Below are positions 1 through 5,159 of a stretch of 5,159 bases of DNA, piece after piece (within the stretch, counting starts at the first letter, position 1; each line of letters opens with the position of its first letter). The translations under genes and the position numbers were made by a program. A model generated the notes under the pieces. The model was not told where the DNA came from. It searched no databases and worked only from the letters and a program-made list of their open reading frames with translations. Source of the stretch: Bacteroidota bacterium. Lineage in GTDB: Bacteria; Bacteroidota; Bacteroidia; Cytophagales; Cyclobacteriaceae. The DNA lies in contig JAHEMS010000305.1 of NCBI GenBank assembly GCA_024643595.1, positions 1-5,159 of the forward strand, written 5' to 3'.

Positions 1-1
1 T

Positions 2-397
2 GAAGGAATTACCTGCAAAATTGAAACAGGAAAAACGTTAACGGAAGCAGGTTTGCACCCCGCTACTGGTGGTGATGGGCTTTCTGCTTGTTCGGGTGAT
101 ATGTTATTGGAGGCCTTGGCGGCTTGCGCTGGCGTTACCCTCAAAGCTGTGGCTACGGCCATTGAGTTTGATTTACAGGATGCAACTGTTATTGTTGAAG
201 GTGATTTGGATTTCCGGGGCACATTATCTGTTGACCGGAATGCACCGGTTGGTTTTAAAGCAATTCGGCTTCAATTTAATTTACAAACCAATGAACCAAC
301 TGATAAAATTTCAACATTGATTAAATTAACGGAACGATTTTGTGTAGTTTATCAAACACTTGCTAAAGGGAATACGATAGAAGTCTCTATTAATTAG
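2..397 (+). CDS. OsmC/Ohr-superfamily protein, C-terminal part (5' end outside window)
   Basis: The reading frame is open from base 2 to the TAG at 395-397, giving 131 visible residues; the N-terminus lies to the left of the window. The stretch HPATGGDGLSACSGDMLLEA leads into LAACAGVTL, the characteristic helix of the OsmC family that carries the first redox cysteine (visible residue 42). The second family cysteine lies in TERFCVVYQTL (visible residue 114). With both cysteines kept, a thiol-dependent peroxidase acting on organic hydroperoxides in the cytoplasm is possible. However, the superfamily also contains members of unknown substrate, so the exact reaction cannot be assigned. A TTG at 53 could be read as a start, but it falls inside the conserved domain and coding sequence clearly continues upstream of it. 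The DUF4242 gene follows 36 bases downstream in the same direction and may be co-transcribed. Family assignment is confident; substrate is unknown. Confidence 0.88.
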   Translation, partial: EGITCKIETGKTLTEAGLHPATGGDGLSACSGDMLLEALAACAGVTLKAVATAIEFDLQDATVIVEGDLDFRGTLSVDRNAPVGFKAIRLQFNLQTNEPTDKISTLIKLTERFCVVYQTLAKGNTIEVSIN

Positions 398-399
398 GT

Positions 400-411
400 A
401 CTATATATAGT
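400..411. promoter_or_regulatory. Perfect 12-bp AT-rich palindrome ACTATATATAGT
   Basis: The sequence ACTATATATAGT equals its own reverse complement. It starts two bases after the OsmC-like stop codon and lies 22 bases before the DUF4242 start. The palindrome has no loop, so it is a poor hairpin; it could be an operator or an AT-rich promoter element. Because alternating AT runs form palindromes easily by chance in such DNA, a regulatory role is only a possibility. No convincing Bacteroidota -7 element (TAnnTTTG) was found in the gap. Confidence 0.25.
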
Positions 412-433
412 TTAAATTTAATCTTAAAAGAAT

Positions 434-706
434 ATGCCAAAATTTATCATCGAACGTCAAATCCCAGGAGCAGGTAACCTTTCAGCTGAAAAGTTGAAAA
501 GCATATCTCAAAAGTCAAAAGAAGTATTATGCATATTAGGCACTGATATTCAATGGATTCATAGCTATGTAGCGGGTGATAAGATTTATTGCATCTACAT
601 AGCTCCCAGCGAAGAATTGATTCGAGAACATGCCCGAATGGGAGGATTTCCGGCCAACAGTATTACTCAAATTGCGAATATCATTGAACCTTTAACCGCA
701 GAGTAA
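434..706 (+). CDS. DUF4242 family small protein (SCO4226-like)
   Basis: This is a complete 90-residue protein starting at ATG 434 and ending with TAA 704-706. The start MPKFIIERQIPGAG, the central IQWIHSYVAGDKIYCIYIAP (residues 39-58) and REHARMGGFPAN (64-75) are the hallmarks of DUF4242, and the length is normal for the family. The fold expected from relatives is a compact ferredoxin-like alpha/beta domain; one actinobacterial member, SCO4226, is described as nickel-binding. Candidate ligand residues visible here are H43, H66, C33 and C53, but which of them bind metal, if any, cannot be told from sequence. There is no signal peptide or membrane segment, so it should be cytoplasmic. The start is preceded by an A-rich stretch (TTAAAAGAAT) rather than a clear Shine-Dalgarno site, as is usual in Bacteroidota. 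It sits 36 bases behind the OsmC-like gene, suggesting a small two-gene unit. Family assignment is strong; biochemical role is unknown. Confidence 0.85.
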   Translation: MPKFIIERQIPGAGNLSAEKLKSISQKSKEVLCILGTDIQWIHSYVAGDKIYCIYIAPSEELIREHARMGGFPANSITQIANIIEPLTAE

Positions 707-727
707 ACTGAACAGGGATCAACAAGT

Positions 728-738
728 AAGGTTACCTT
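728..738. promoter_or_regulatory. Short palindrome AAGGT-T-ACCTT in the gap before the kinase
   Basis: Two 5-base arms, AAGGT and ACCTT, flank a single central T, 22 bases after the DUF4242 stop and about 88 bases before the kinase start. A one-base centre cannot form a hairpin loop, so this is more like a small protein-binding dyad than a terminator. The rest of the 119-base gap (707-825) shows no strong terminator hairpin, no T-run after a stem and no clear promoter. A weak 5-bp stem with one G-T pair (763-776) is present. Confidence 0.2.
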
Positions 739-793
739 CTTTATATGTGGCCTGCAGCAATAAGTCCAAATGGGCTACGTAGTTCAAATATTT

Positions 794-798
794 AAGGA
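794..798 (+). promoter_or_regulatory. Shine-Dalgarno-like AAGGA, spaced for ATG 807 rather than ATG 826
   Basis: AAGGA lies 8 bases before ATG 807, an ideal ribosome-binding spacing, but 27 bases before the kinase start at 826. The ATG at 807 also has A at -3, which is favoured in Bacteroidota, whereas ATG 826 has C at -3 and no close purine-rich site. This is the best Shine-Dalgarno match I see near a start in the window, and it points at the mini-ORF rather than directly at the kinase. Confidence 0.45.
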
Positions 799-806
799 AT
801 AGCAAT

Positions 807-833
807 ATGAACGGAATAGCCTCGCATGGATAA
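807..833 (+). CDS. Possible 8-codon leader mini-ORF overlapping the kinase start
   Basis: ATG 807 opens a frame encoding MNGIASHG, ending at TAA 831-833. It overlaps the kinase start in the string ATGGATAA, where ATG 826 is followed within five bases by the mini-ORF's stop. Ribosomes ending here would be placed to restart at the kinase ATG, a layout that resembles stop-start translational coupling. The AAGGA at 794-798 supports real initiation at 807. Alternatives are that the mini-ORF is chance, or that a one-base indel has separated the true start at 807 from the kinase frame. The peptide itself has no recognisable function. Confidence 0.3.
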   Translation: MNGIASHG

Positions 834-3800
834 GGATCAGGAGAAACGACTCAAAGAAAAAAATGCCCGTCTAAAAAAAGAGCTGACTCAGAAAAATTAC
901 GAACTGCTGCAAGCGAACCGAGCCCTTGAAATTGAGTCGGCTCTGGAAAAAGTCAGAACGCGAACCATGAACATGCGTGGTAGCGCTGAGTTATCTGGAA
1001 CATCAGCGGTTCTGTTTCACGAATTAAAAGAGTTGGGTATAAATGCGCTACGCACGGGGGTTGGAATTTTTGATGAAGCCAATGACGCCATGGAGCTTTG
1101 GCTCACTACTTTTTCAGAAAGTGATGAAGTGATTAAAATACTTGATTATTTCAATCTTCATATTCATCCGGTATTTGAAAATATCATTCCAGCAAGACAG
1201 CAGAATAAACCATACGCGATTACCAAGCTAGCCGGCGATAAAGTCAAGCACTACTATCAGACTATGTCTACTTACCTTTCGCTTCCTCCACAACATAAGT
1301 ATAACGAAAGCGAATATTTCTATTCATTCTTTTTTACTAAAGGTGCTATCAACGTAGTTACCAAACAACTACTCACGGAAGAAGAGTGTACCATCATGAT
1401 TCGGTTTACCCAGATGTTTGGCTTGATTTATTTGCGCTTTCTTGATTTACAAAAGGCAGAAGAGCAAACCAGGGAAGCTAAATTGGAGACTTCGCTGGAA
1501 AGAGTTCGAACTGTGGCGATGAGCATGAGAAAACCCGATGAATTGTTGGCAGTTAGTGAAATAATTTTTCAAGCGCTGAATTCTCTTGACTTTACAGACT
1601 TGCGAAATTGTGAAATAGTTCTCAACCAGGTTAAGAAAGAAAGCATTGTCAGTTATCAATATTCTGATTATGGCACTACGGGCACGTTTGAAGTAAGCTA
1701 TAATGCCCATCCGAAAATCAAATCTTGGATGGACGAGTTAAAAAAATCAAAAGATGCTTTTGTTGAGATGATCATTCCCGAAAATGAAATGGATGCCTGG
1801 AAGGCATACCGTCATGAAATCGGTTTTGCGCCTGATTCCAAACTACGCGATGCTAAAGAACTTTACTATTATTCTTATTCCATAGGTCATGGTGCGCTGA
1901 GCATTTCTGCTTTTAAACAATTGGGTGATGAACAAATTGAAATTCTGGATCGATTTAGAAATGTTTTCATTCTTTCGTATCAACGCTACCAGGATTTGTC
2001 GATGGCTGCCATTCAAACCCGAGAGGCGAACATTGAAGCCTCATTGGAAAGAGTGCGTACAAGGACAATGGCAATGCATTATAGTGATGAATTATCAGAG
2101 ACCGCCCATATTTTATTTGACCAATTTAAAGAACTGGGAGGTTCACCAGGGCGTTTTTTTATTAGTATCGTTAATGCCGAAGAGTCTGTTATTGAAATTT
2201 GGTTGACGGAATGGGGTGGTTCTTCACGCAATCGTGAAACAAAAGTAAATATCGATCAATTGTTGGTATTTAATAAATTGTATAAGGCGTGGCAAGCACA
2301 TCAGAAATCGTTAGTTGTTGTATTGCAAGGAGCAGACCTGATCGAGTATAATCAGTTTTTAACAAGCATAGGTATCCCATTAACTGGTCGCGAATCAGTA
2401 AAGCAGGTAGTGAATCATTTTGCCTTTTTTTCCAAAGGATGTTTGGGTATAGCTACACTGGAAGAAATGTCTTCTGAAACCCTTTATTTGTTAGAGCGAT
2501 TCGCCATGGTTTTCGATGGGACGTATACCCGGTTTCTTGATTTGAAAAATGCGGAAGAACGCGCTCGTGAAGCAAAAATTGAAGCTGCCCTTGAACGTGT
2601 TCGCGGAAAGGCTACCTCAATGAGCAGGTCTGAAGATTTAGCTGCAACAATTGGTGTTTTCTATCGTGAATTGGAATCGTTAAGTGTAGTACCAACGCGG
2701 TGCGGTGTGGGTCTGGTGGATCCGATAACTCAGGTGGCCGAGTTTTCTACAATGAATACATCTGAAACAGGTGATGCTGTTGAAGTAATCAGTAGAATCA
2801 AATTAGTAGGACACCCTGTACTGGAAGGCATTTATTCTCATTGGATGCTACAGCAAGAGTATCATCCGGTTTTGCGTGGGAATGAAATAAAGAATTATTA
2901 TCAATTGGTAAGGCCGAACATAGTTTATCCGGATTATCCTGAATATGAAGTTCAGTATGGTTACTTCTTTTATTTTCAAGAAGGAGGAGTTTTTGCGTGG
3001 ACCGAAAAAGAATTATCCGAAGACGAATTAAAGATATACCGCAGATTTACTTCGGTTTTTAGTCTTACGTATAAGCGATATCAGGATTTAACCCATGCTG
3101 AAGCGAATGCGCGAGATGCAATTAGGCAAGCTTCTTTGGACCGAGTTCGAGCAGAGATAGCTTCAATGCGAACCACACATGATCTTGAAAAGATAACCCC
3201 ACTAATTTGGAATGAACTCAACACACTGGGTGTCCCATTCATTCGCTGTGGCGTATTTATAATGGATGAGGAGAAACAAATCATTCATACCTTCTTATCC
3301 ACACCAGAAGGCAGAGCAATTGCGGTAATTCATTTGCCGTACAGTATGGCTGGCTTGGCTCAGCATACGCGTAAGCATTGGTTAAAAAATGAGATTTATA
3401 CAGAGCATTGGAAGGCAAAAGATTTTGCCCAATTCTGGAGTTCTGTGTCTGATATGTCTCCAGCCTCTTCTGAAGCCCATCACCAAAAGAATCACCCACC
3501 TGAAAACCTGAATTTACACTTTATCCCTTTTTTGCAAGGCATGCTATATGTCGGGAGTATTTCACCCCTTAGCGGCGATGAAATTAGTCTTTTGAAATTT
3601 GTAGCGGAGGCATTTTCAACCGCATATGCTCGATATGAAGATTTCAATAAGTTGGAGACGGCAAAAAATCAAGTCGATAAAACTCTTTCAGATTTAAAAC
3701 AGGCGCAGGAACAGCTTATTCAATCAGAGAAGATGGCGAGCCTTGGCGAACTTACCGCAGGCATTGCCCATGAAATTCAGAACCCATTAAATTTTGTTAA

Positions 3801-4494
3801 TAATTTTTCTGAATTGAATAAAGAGTTAATTGAGGAGATGAAGGCAGAAATGGAGAAAGGCAATCTGGTAGAAGTCAAAGCCATAGCAAAAGATATCGCC
3901 TTCAATGAAGATAAAATCAACCATCATGGCAAACGAGCCGATGCAATTGTTAAGGGGATGCTGCAACATTCAAGAAGCAGCTCAGCGATTAAAGAGCTAA
4001 CCGATATCAATGTATTATGCGATGAATATCTAAGGTTAGCTTATCATGGTCTTCGGGCCAAGGATAAAAATTTTAGTGCAAAGTTTGAGAGTGATCTTGA
4101 TCCGGATCTTCCTCCAATTAATGTTGTGCCGCAGGATATTAGCAGGGTGATTTTGAATTTAATAAATAATTCATTTTATGCAGTAAATGAAAAGAGGAAG
4201 TTAGAAAGTGAAAATAATACTTTTGAAGCGGCATATGATCCCAGGGTAATGGTTAGCACCAGGAATCTTGGTGATAAGATTGAAATTAAAGTTAGGGACA
4301 ACGGTAGTGGCATTCCGGAAAATATCTTGAAGAAAATATTCCAGCCCTTCTTCACGACTAAACCAACTGGGCAAGGCACTGGATTAGGTTTATCATTAAG
4401 TTATGATATTATTACAAAAGGACATGGAGGTACCATGTGGGTAGCCTCAAAAGAGGGCGAAGAAACTGAATTTATATTTCAACTACCGTTATAA
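826..4494 (+). CDS. Soluble sensor histidine kinase with five tandem sensor modules
   Basis: A 1222-residue cytoplasmic kinase with no signal peptide or membrane segment. Residues 1-32 are a charged coiled coil. Residues 33-947 are five copies of a GAF-like sensor module, each led by an LE(K/R)VR-type helix. Residues 948-970 (KTLSDLKQAQEQLIQSEKM) form a signalling helix. The HisKA H-box SLGELTAGIAHEIQNPLNF puts the phosphorylated His at 982; the following E983-x-x-N986 matches the ExxN motif of bifunctional kinase/phosphatases. The HATPase_c domain is intact: N-box NLINNSFYA (1111-1119), G1 DNGSGIP (1158-1164), F-box FQPFFTTKP (1172-1180) and G2 GTGLGLSLS (1184-1192). It should autophosphorylate and pass phosphate to a response regulator, but none is fused or encoded in the window. 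A TAG at 817-819 blocks in-frame extension, making ATG 826 the first usable start; its local ribosome-binding context is weak. Ligand is unknown. Confidence 0.93.
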   Translation: MDKDQEKRLKEKNARLKKELTQKNYELLQANRALEIESALEKVRTRTMNMRGSAELSGTSAVLFHELKELGINALRTGVGIFDEANDAMELWLTTFSESDEVIKILDYFNLHIHPVFENIIPARQQNKPYAITKLAGDKVKHYYQTMSTYLSLPPQHKYNESEYFYSFFFTKGAINVVTKQLLTEEECTIMIRFTQMFGLIYLRFLDLQKAEEQTREAKLETSLERVRTVAMSMRKPDELLAVSEIIFQALNSLDFTDLRNCEIVLNQVKKESIVSYQYSDYGTTGTFEVSYNAHPKIKSWMDELKKSKDAFVEMIIPENEMDAWKAYRHEIGFAPDSKLRDAKELYYYSYSIGHGALSISAFKQLGDEQIEILDRFRNVFILSYQRYQDLSMAAIQTREANIEASLERVRTRTMAMHYSDELSETAHILFDQFKELGGSPGRFFISIVNAEESVIEIWLTEWGGSSRNRETKVNIDQLLVFNKLYKAWQAHQKSLVVVLQGADLIEYNQFLTSIGIPLTGRESVKQVVNHFAFFSKGCLGIATLEEMSSETLYLLERFAMVFDGTYTRFLDLKNAEERAREAKIEAALERVRGKATSMSRSEDLAATIGVFYRELESLSVVPTRCGVGLVDPITQVAEFSTMNTSETGDAVEVISRIKLVGHPVLEGIYSHWMLQQEYHPVLRGNEIKNYYQLVRPNIVYPDYPEYEVQYGYFFYFQEGGVFAWTEKELSEDELKIYRRFTSVFSLTYKRYQDLTHAEANARDAIRQASLDRVRAEIASMRTTHDLEKITPLIWNELNTLGVPFIRCGVFIMDEEKQIIHTFLSTPEGRAIAVIHLPYSMAGLAQHTRKHWLKNEIYTEHWKAKDFAQFWSSVSDMSPASSEAHHQKNHPPENLNLHFIPFLQGMLYVGSISPLSGDEISLLKFVAEAFSTAYARYEDFNKLETAKNQVDKTLSDLKQAQEQLIQSEKMASLGELTAGIAHEIQNPLNFVNNFSELNKELIEEMKAEMEKGNLVEVKAIAKDIAFNEDKINHHGKRADAIVKGMLQHSRSSSAIKELTDINVLCDEYLRLAYHGLRAKDKNFSAKFESDLDPDLPPINVVPQDISRVILNLINNSFYAVNEKRKLESENNTFEAAYDPRVMVSTRNLGDKIEIKVRDNGSGIPENILKKIFQPFFTTKPTGQGTGLGLSLSYDIITKGHGGTMWVASKEGEETEFIFQLPL
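922..3666 (+). repeat. Five tandem ~183-residue sensor modules within the kinase
   Basis: Protein-level repeats cover approximately residues 33-216, 217-399, 400-581, 582-763 and 764-947. The leading helix recurs as SALEKVRTRTMNM, TSLERVRTVAMSM, ASLERVRTRTMAM, AALERVRGKATSM and ASLDRVRAEIASM. Its Leu falls at residues 40, 224, 407, 589 and 771, giving spacings of 184, 183, 182 and 182. Each unit then has an aromatic strand (YFYSFFF, YYYSY, HFAFF, YFFYF, HFIPF) with a nearby Gly. Each closes with RFxxxFxxxYxRxxDL (RFTQMFGLIYLRFLDL in unit 1; the fifth is degenerate, with KF instead of RF). The overall layout resembles GAF-type domains, but that fold is inferred. The copies have diverged strongly, so this is old duplication and not recent slippage; there is no sign of near-identical DNA. 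Confidence 0.88.
4489..4494. other. Shared palindromic stop hexamer TTATAA of two convergent genes
   Basis: TTATAA is its own reverse complement. Read rightward it gives the last Leu codon (TTA) and stop (TAA) of the kinase; read leftward it gives the last Leu codon and stop of the isomerase. The genes therefore overlap by six bases, and no terminator can lie between them. I see no obvious stem followed by a T-run just inside either gene end. Confidence 0.9.
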
Positions 4495-5016
4495 TTCATT
4501 CAATAGCTGTCGTTTCAATAATTCAGGATGGCTGAGGATGATTTTGAACCAACTGGTATATTTATCAGGATTTTGAATAGCATCACTTCTTATAGCTTGG
4601 AGGGACTCATATTTCCATGATTTTGCTTCATTAAGATTAATATTGGGCACCTCATCATAGAATCCTATAAGAACATGATCCCATTCATGTTCGGTAAGTT
4701 GATTATCAAATTCAACTCTATAAATAAACTTGTGAGAGTAATTAAGATTGCAGGTGAAGCCCATTTCCTGATATAACTTTCTCTTTCCCGCATCCTCAAT
4801 TGATTCTCCAGGTCGGGGGTGGCTGCAACATGCATTTGTCCATAATCCACCGCTGTGATATTTTTCCACCGAACGTTGTTGCAGTAACATTTCCCCTTTC
4901 GAATTGAAAATAAGAACCGAAAATGCCCGGTGTAATAAGCCTTTTTGATGAGCCTCCATTTTTTCCATCGTACCAATTTCAATATCATTTTCATCCACTA
5001 AAATAACCTGTTCCAT
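4489..5016 (-). CDS. idi: Isopentenyl-diphosphate delta-isomerase, type I
   Basis: This 175-residue Nudix-fold enzyme interconverts isopentenyl and dimethylallyl diphosphate, supplying both building blocks for isoprenoid synthesis in the cytoplasm. WTNACCSHPRPGE (residues 59-71) contains the catalytic cysteine, C64, directly before the SHP metal-binding His66. Further expected metal ligands are H23 and H29 in EAHQKGLLHRAF, and E109 and E111 in LTEHEWDH; one of the latter glutamates also acts in catalysis in characterised enzymes. The Nudix-like helix GESIEDAGKRKLYQEMGF spans 70-87 with E84 at the usual metal position. The length is close to that of the roughly 180-residue bacterial enzymes, and no key residue is missing. 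The start ATG (5016-5014) lies one base after the stop of the upstream gene and has no separate Shine-Dalgarno site, so it is probably translated by coupling. It ends by overlapping the kinase gene by six bases. Confidence 0.96.
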   Translation of the reverse strand: MEQVILVDENDIEIGTMEKMEAHQKGLLHRAFSVLIFNSKGEMLLQQRSVEKYHSGGLWTNACCSHPRPGESIEDAGKRKLYQEMGFTCNLNYSHKFIYRVEFDNQLTEHEWDHVLIGFYDEVPNINLNEAKSWKYESLQAIRSDAIQNPDKYTSWFKIILSHPELLKRQLLNEL

Positions 5017-5017
5017 A

Positions 5018-5159
5018 CTACAGCAGGTTAAGTTGATGTTTCAGGTAGGAGTAGGCGAGAATAGAAATTTTCATACGGTTACGAATTCTAATCCGATTTT
5101 TTAAAATTAGCTGGCATGGAGTATTCTTAATTTTTTCAAATAAAGCGACATAGTAAATA
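5018..5159 (-). CDS. crtB: Probable phytoene synthase (phytoene/squalene synthase family), C-terminal end only
   Basis: On the minus strand a frame is open from the right edge to TAG at 5020-5018, giving 46 residues of a gene whose start is outside the window. The segments YYVALFEKIKNTP, RIRIRNRMKISILAYSYLK and HQLNLL resemble, from memory, the C-terminal tail of Bacteroidota phytoene synthases. That tail typically has a YY...KI..TP helix, an RIR(V/I) motif and a closing LNLL-like end. The catalytic aspartate-rich motifs would lie outside the window, so this rests on the tail and on context. Phytoene synthase joins two geranylgeranyl diphosphates, the first committed step to carotenoids. The next gene, one base downstream (TAG-T-ATG), is idi, which helps supply that substrate. 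The tight junction implies one operon and translational coupling. The alternative is an unrelated protein or an untranslated upstream region; the gene symbol is tentative. Confidence 0.6.
   Translation of the reverse strand, partial: IYYVALFEKIKNTPCQLILKNRIRIRNRMKISILAYSYLKHQLNLL

Noticed and set aside
69..320. 83-codon plus-strand frame inside the OsmC-like gene
   Set aside because: It lies wholly within a recognised gene in another frame and its Leu/Trp-rich translation matches no family I know.
53..397. TTG at 53 as the real start of the OsmC-like gene
   Set aside because: The frame is open and protein-like back to base 2, and the TTG lies just before the conserved HPATGG segment, so the gene is truncated by the window edge rather than starting here.
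763..776. Hairpin AGTCC-AAAT-GGGCT as a terminator after the DUF4242 gene
   Set aside because: The stem has only five pairs, one of them G-T, and no T-run follows.
707..825. Clear Bacteroidota promoter (TTG ... TAnnTTTG) before the kinase
   Set aside because: No pair of elements with convincing sequence and spacing was found by eye; the partial TA/TT-rich matches are no better than chance.
1447..1710. Minus-strand 87-codon frame, and similar antisense frames at 3081-3284, 3281-3499 and 4176-4379
   Set aside because: All are antisense to well-conserved kinase domains and have no recognisable motifs.
922..3666. The repeated kinase modules as assembly duplication or recent tandem repeat
   Set aside because: The copies share motifs at protein level but differ widely in DNA, so they are old and genuine.
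4665..4994. 109-codon minus-strand frame overlapping idi
   Set aside because: It is an out-of-frame shadow of idi, whose frame has all catalytic residues.
5018..5074. Separate 18-residue leader peptide (MKISILAYSYLK...) just upstream of idi
   Set aside because: The same frame stays open to the window edge and the residues before this ATG look like continuing protein, so a partial gene explains it better.

Overview
The window most likely comes from a Bacteroidota chromosome (Cytophagales- or Chitinophagaceae-like). This is inferred from the moderately AT-rich sequence, the near absence of strong Shine-Dalgarno sites, and a soluble histidine kinase whose LERVR-type sensor modules and HEIQNPLNFVNNFSE H-box I recognise from that phylum. 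The mix of a type I isopentenyl-diphosphate isomerase with a probable phytoene synthase also fits a pigmented member of the group. No RNA genes, CRISPR arrays, insertion sequences or phage genes are visible.

Layout, left to right. (1) Positions 2-397 (+) hold the C-terminal 131 residues of an OsmC/Ohr-superfamily protein that begins outside the window. (2) After 36 bases containing a perfect 12-bp palindrome, 434-706 (+) encodes a complete 90-residue DUF4242 protein. (3) A 119-base gap (707-825) carries a small palindrome and a Shine-Dalgarno-like AAGGA. That AAGGA serves an 8-codon mini-ORF running into the next start codon. (4) Positions 826-4494 (+) encode a 1222-residue soluble sensor histidine kinase: five tandem sensor modules of about 183 residues, then a complete HisKA/HATPase_c core. 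(5) On the opposite strand, 5016-4489 encodes isopentenyl-diphosphate delta-isomerase. One base upstream of it ends a gene that enters from the right edge (5159-5018, minus) and looks like the C-terminus of phytoene synthase.

Two functional blocks meet tail to tail. The left block (OsmC-like, DUF4242, kinase) reads rightward and may concern redox or stress handling and sensing, but a link between the small genes and the kinase is only positional. The right block reads leftward and looks like the end of a carotenoid/isoprenoid operon. Idi balances IPP and DMAPP, the precursors of the geranylgeranyl diphosphate that phytoene synthase condenses. The two blocks share the palindromic hexamer TTATAA, which supplies the final Leu codon/stop information to both genes, so there is no intergenic terminator.

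The most notable object is the kinase: a membrane-free protein with five evenly spaced, divergent copies of one sensor module in front of a single catalytic core. The module is familiar from Bacteroidota kinases, but I know of no established ligand for it.
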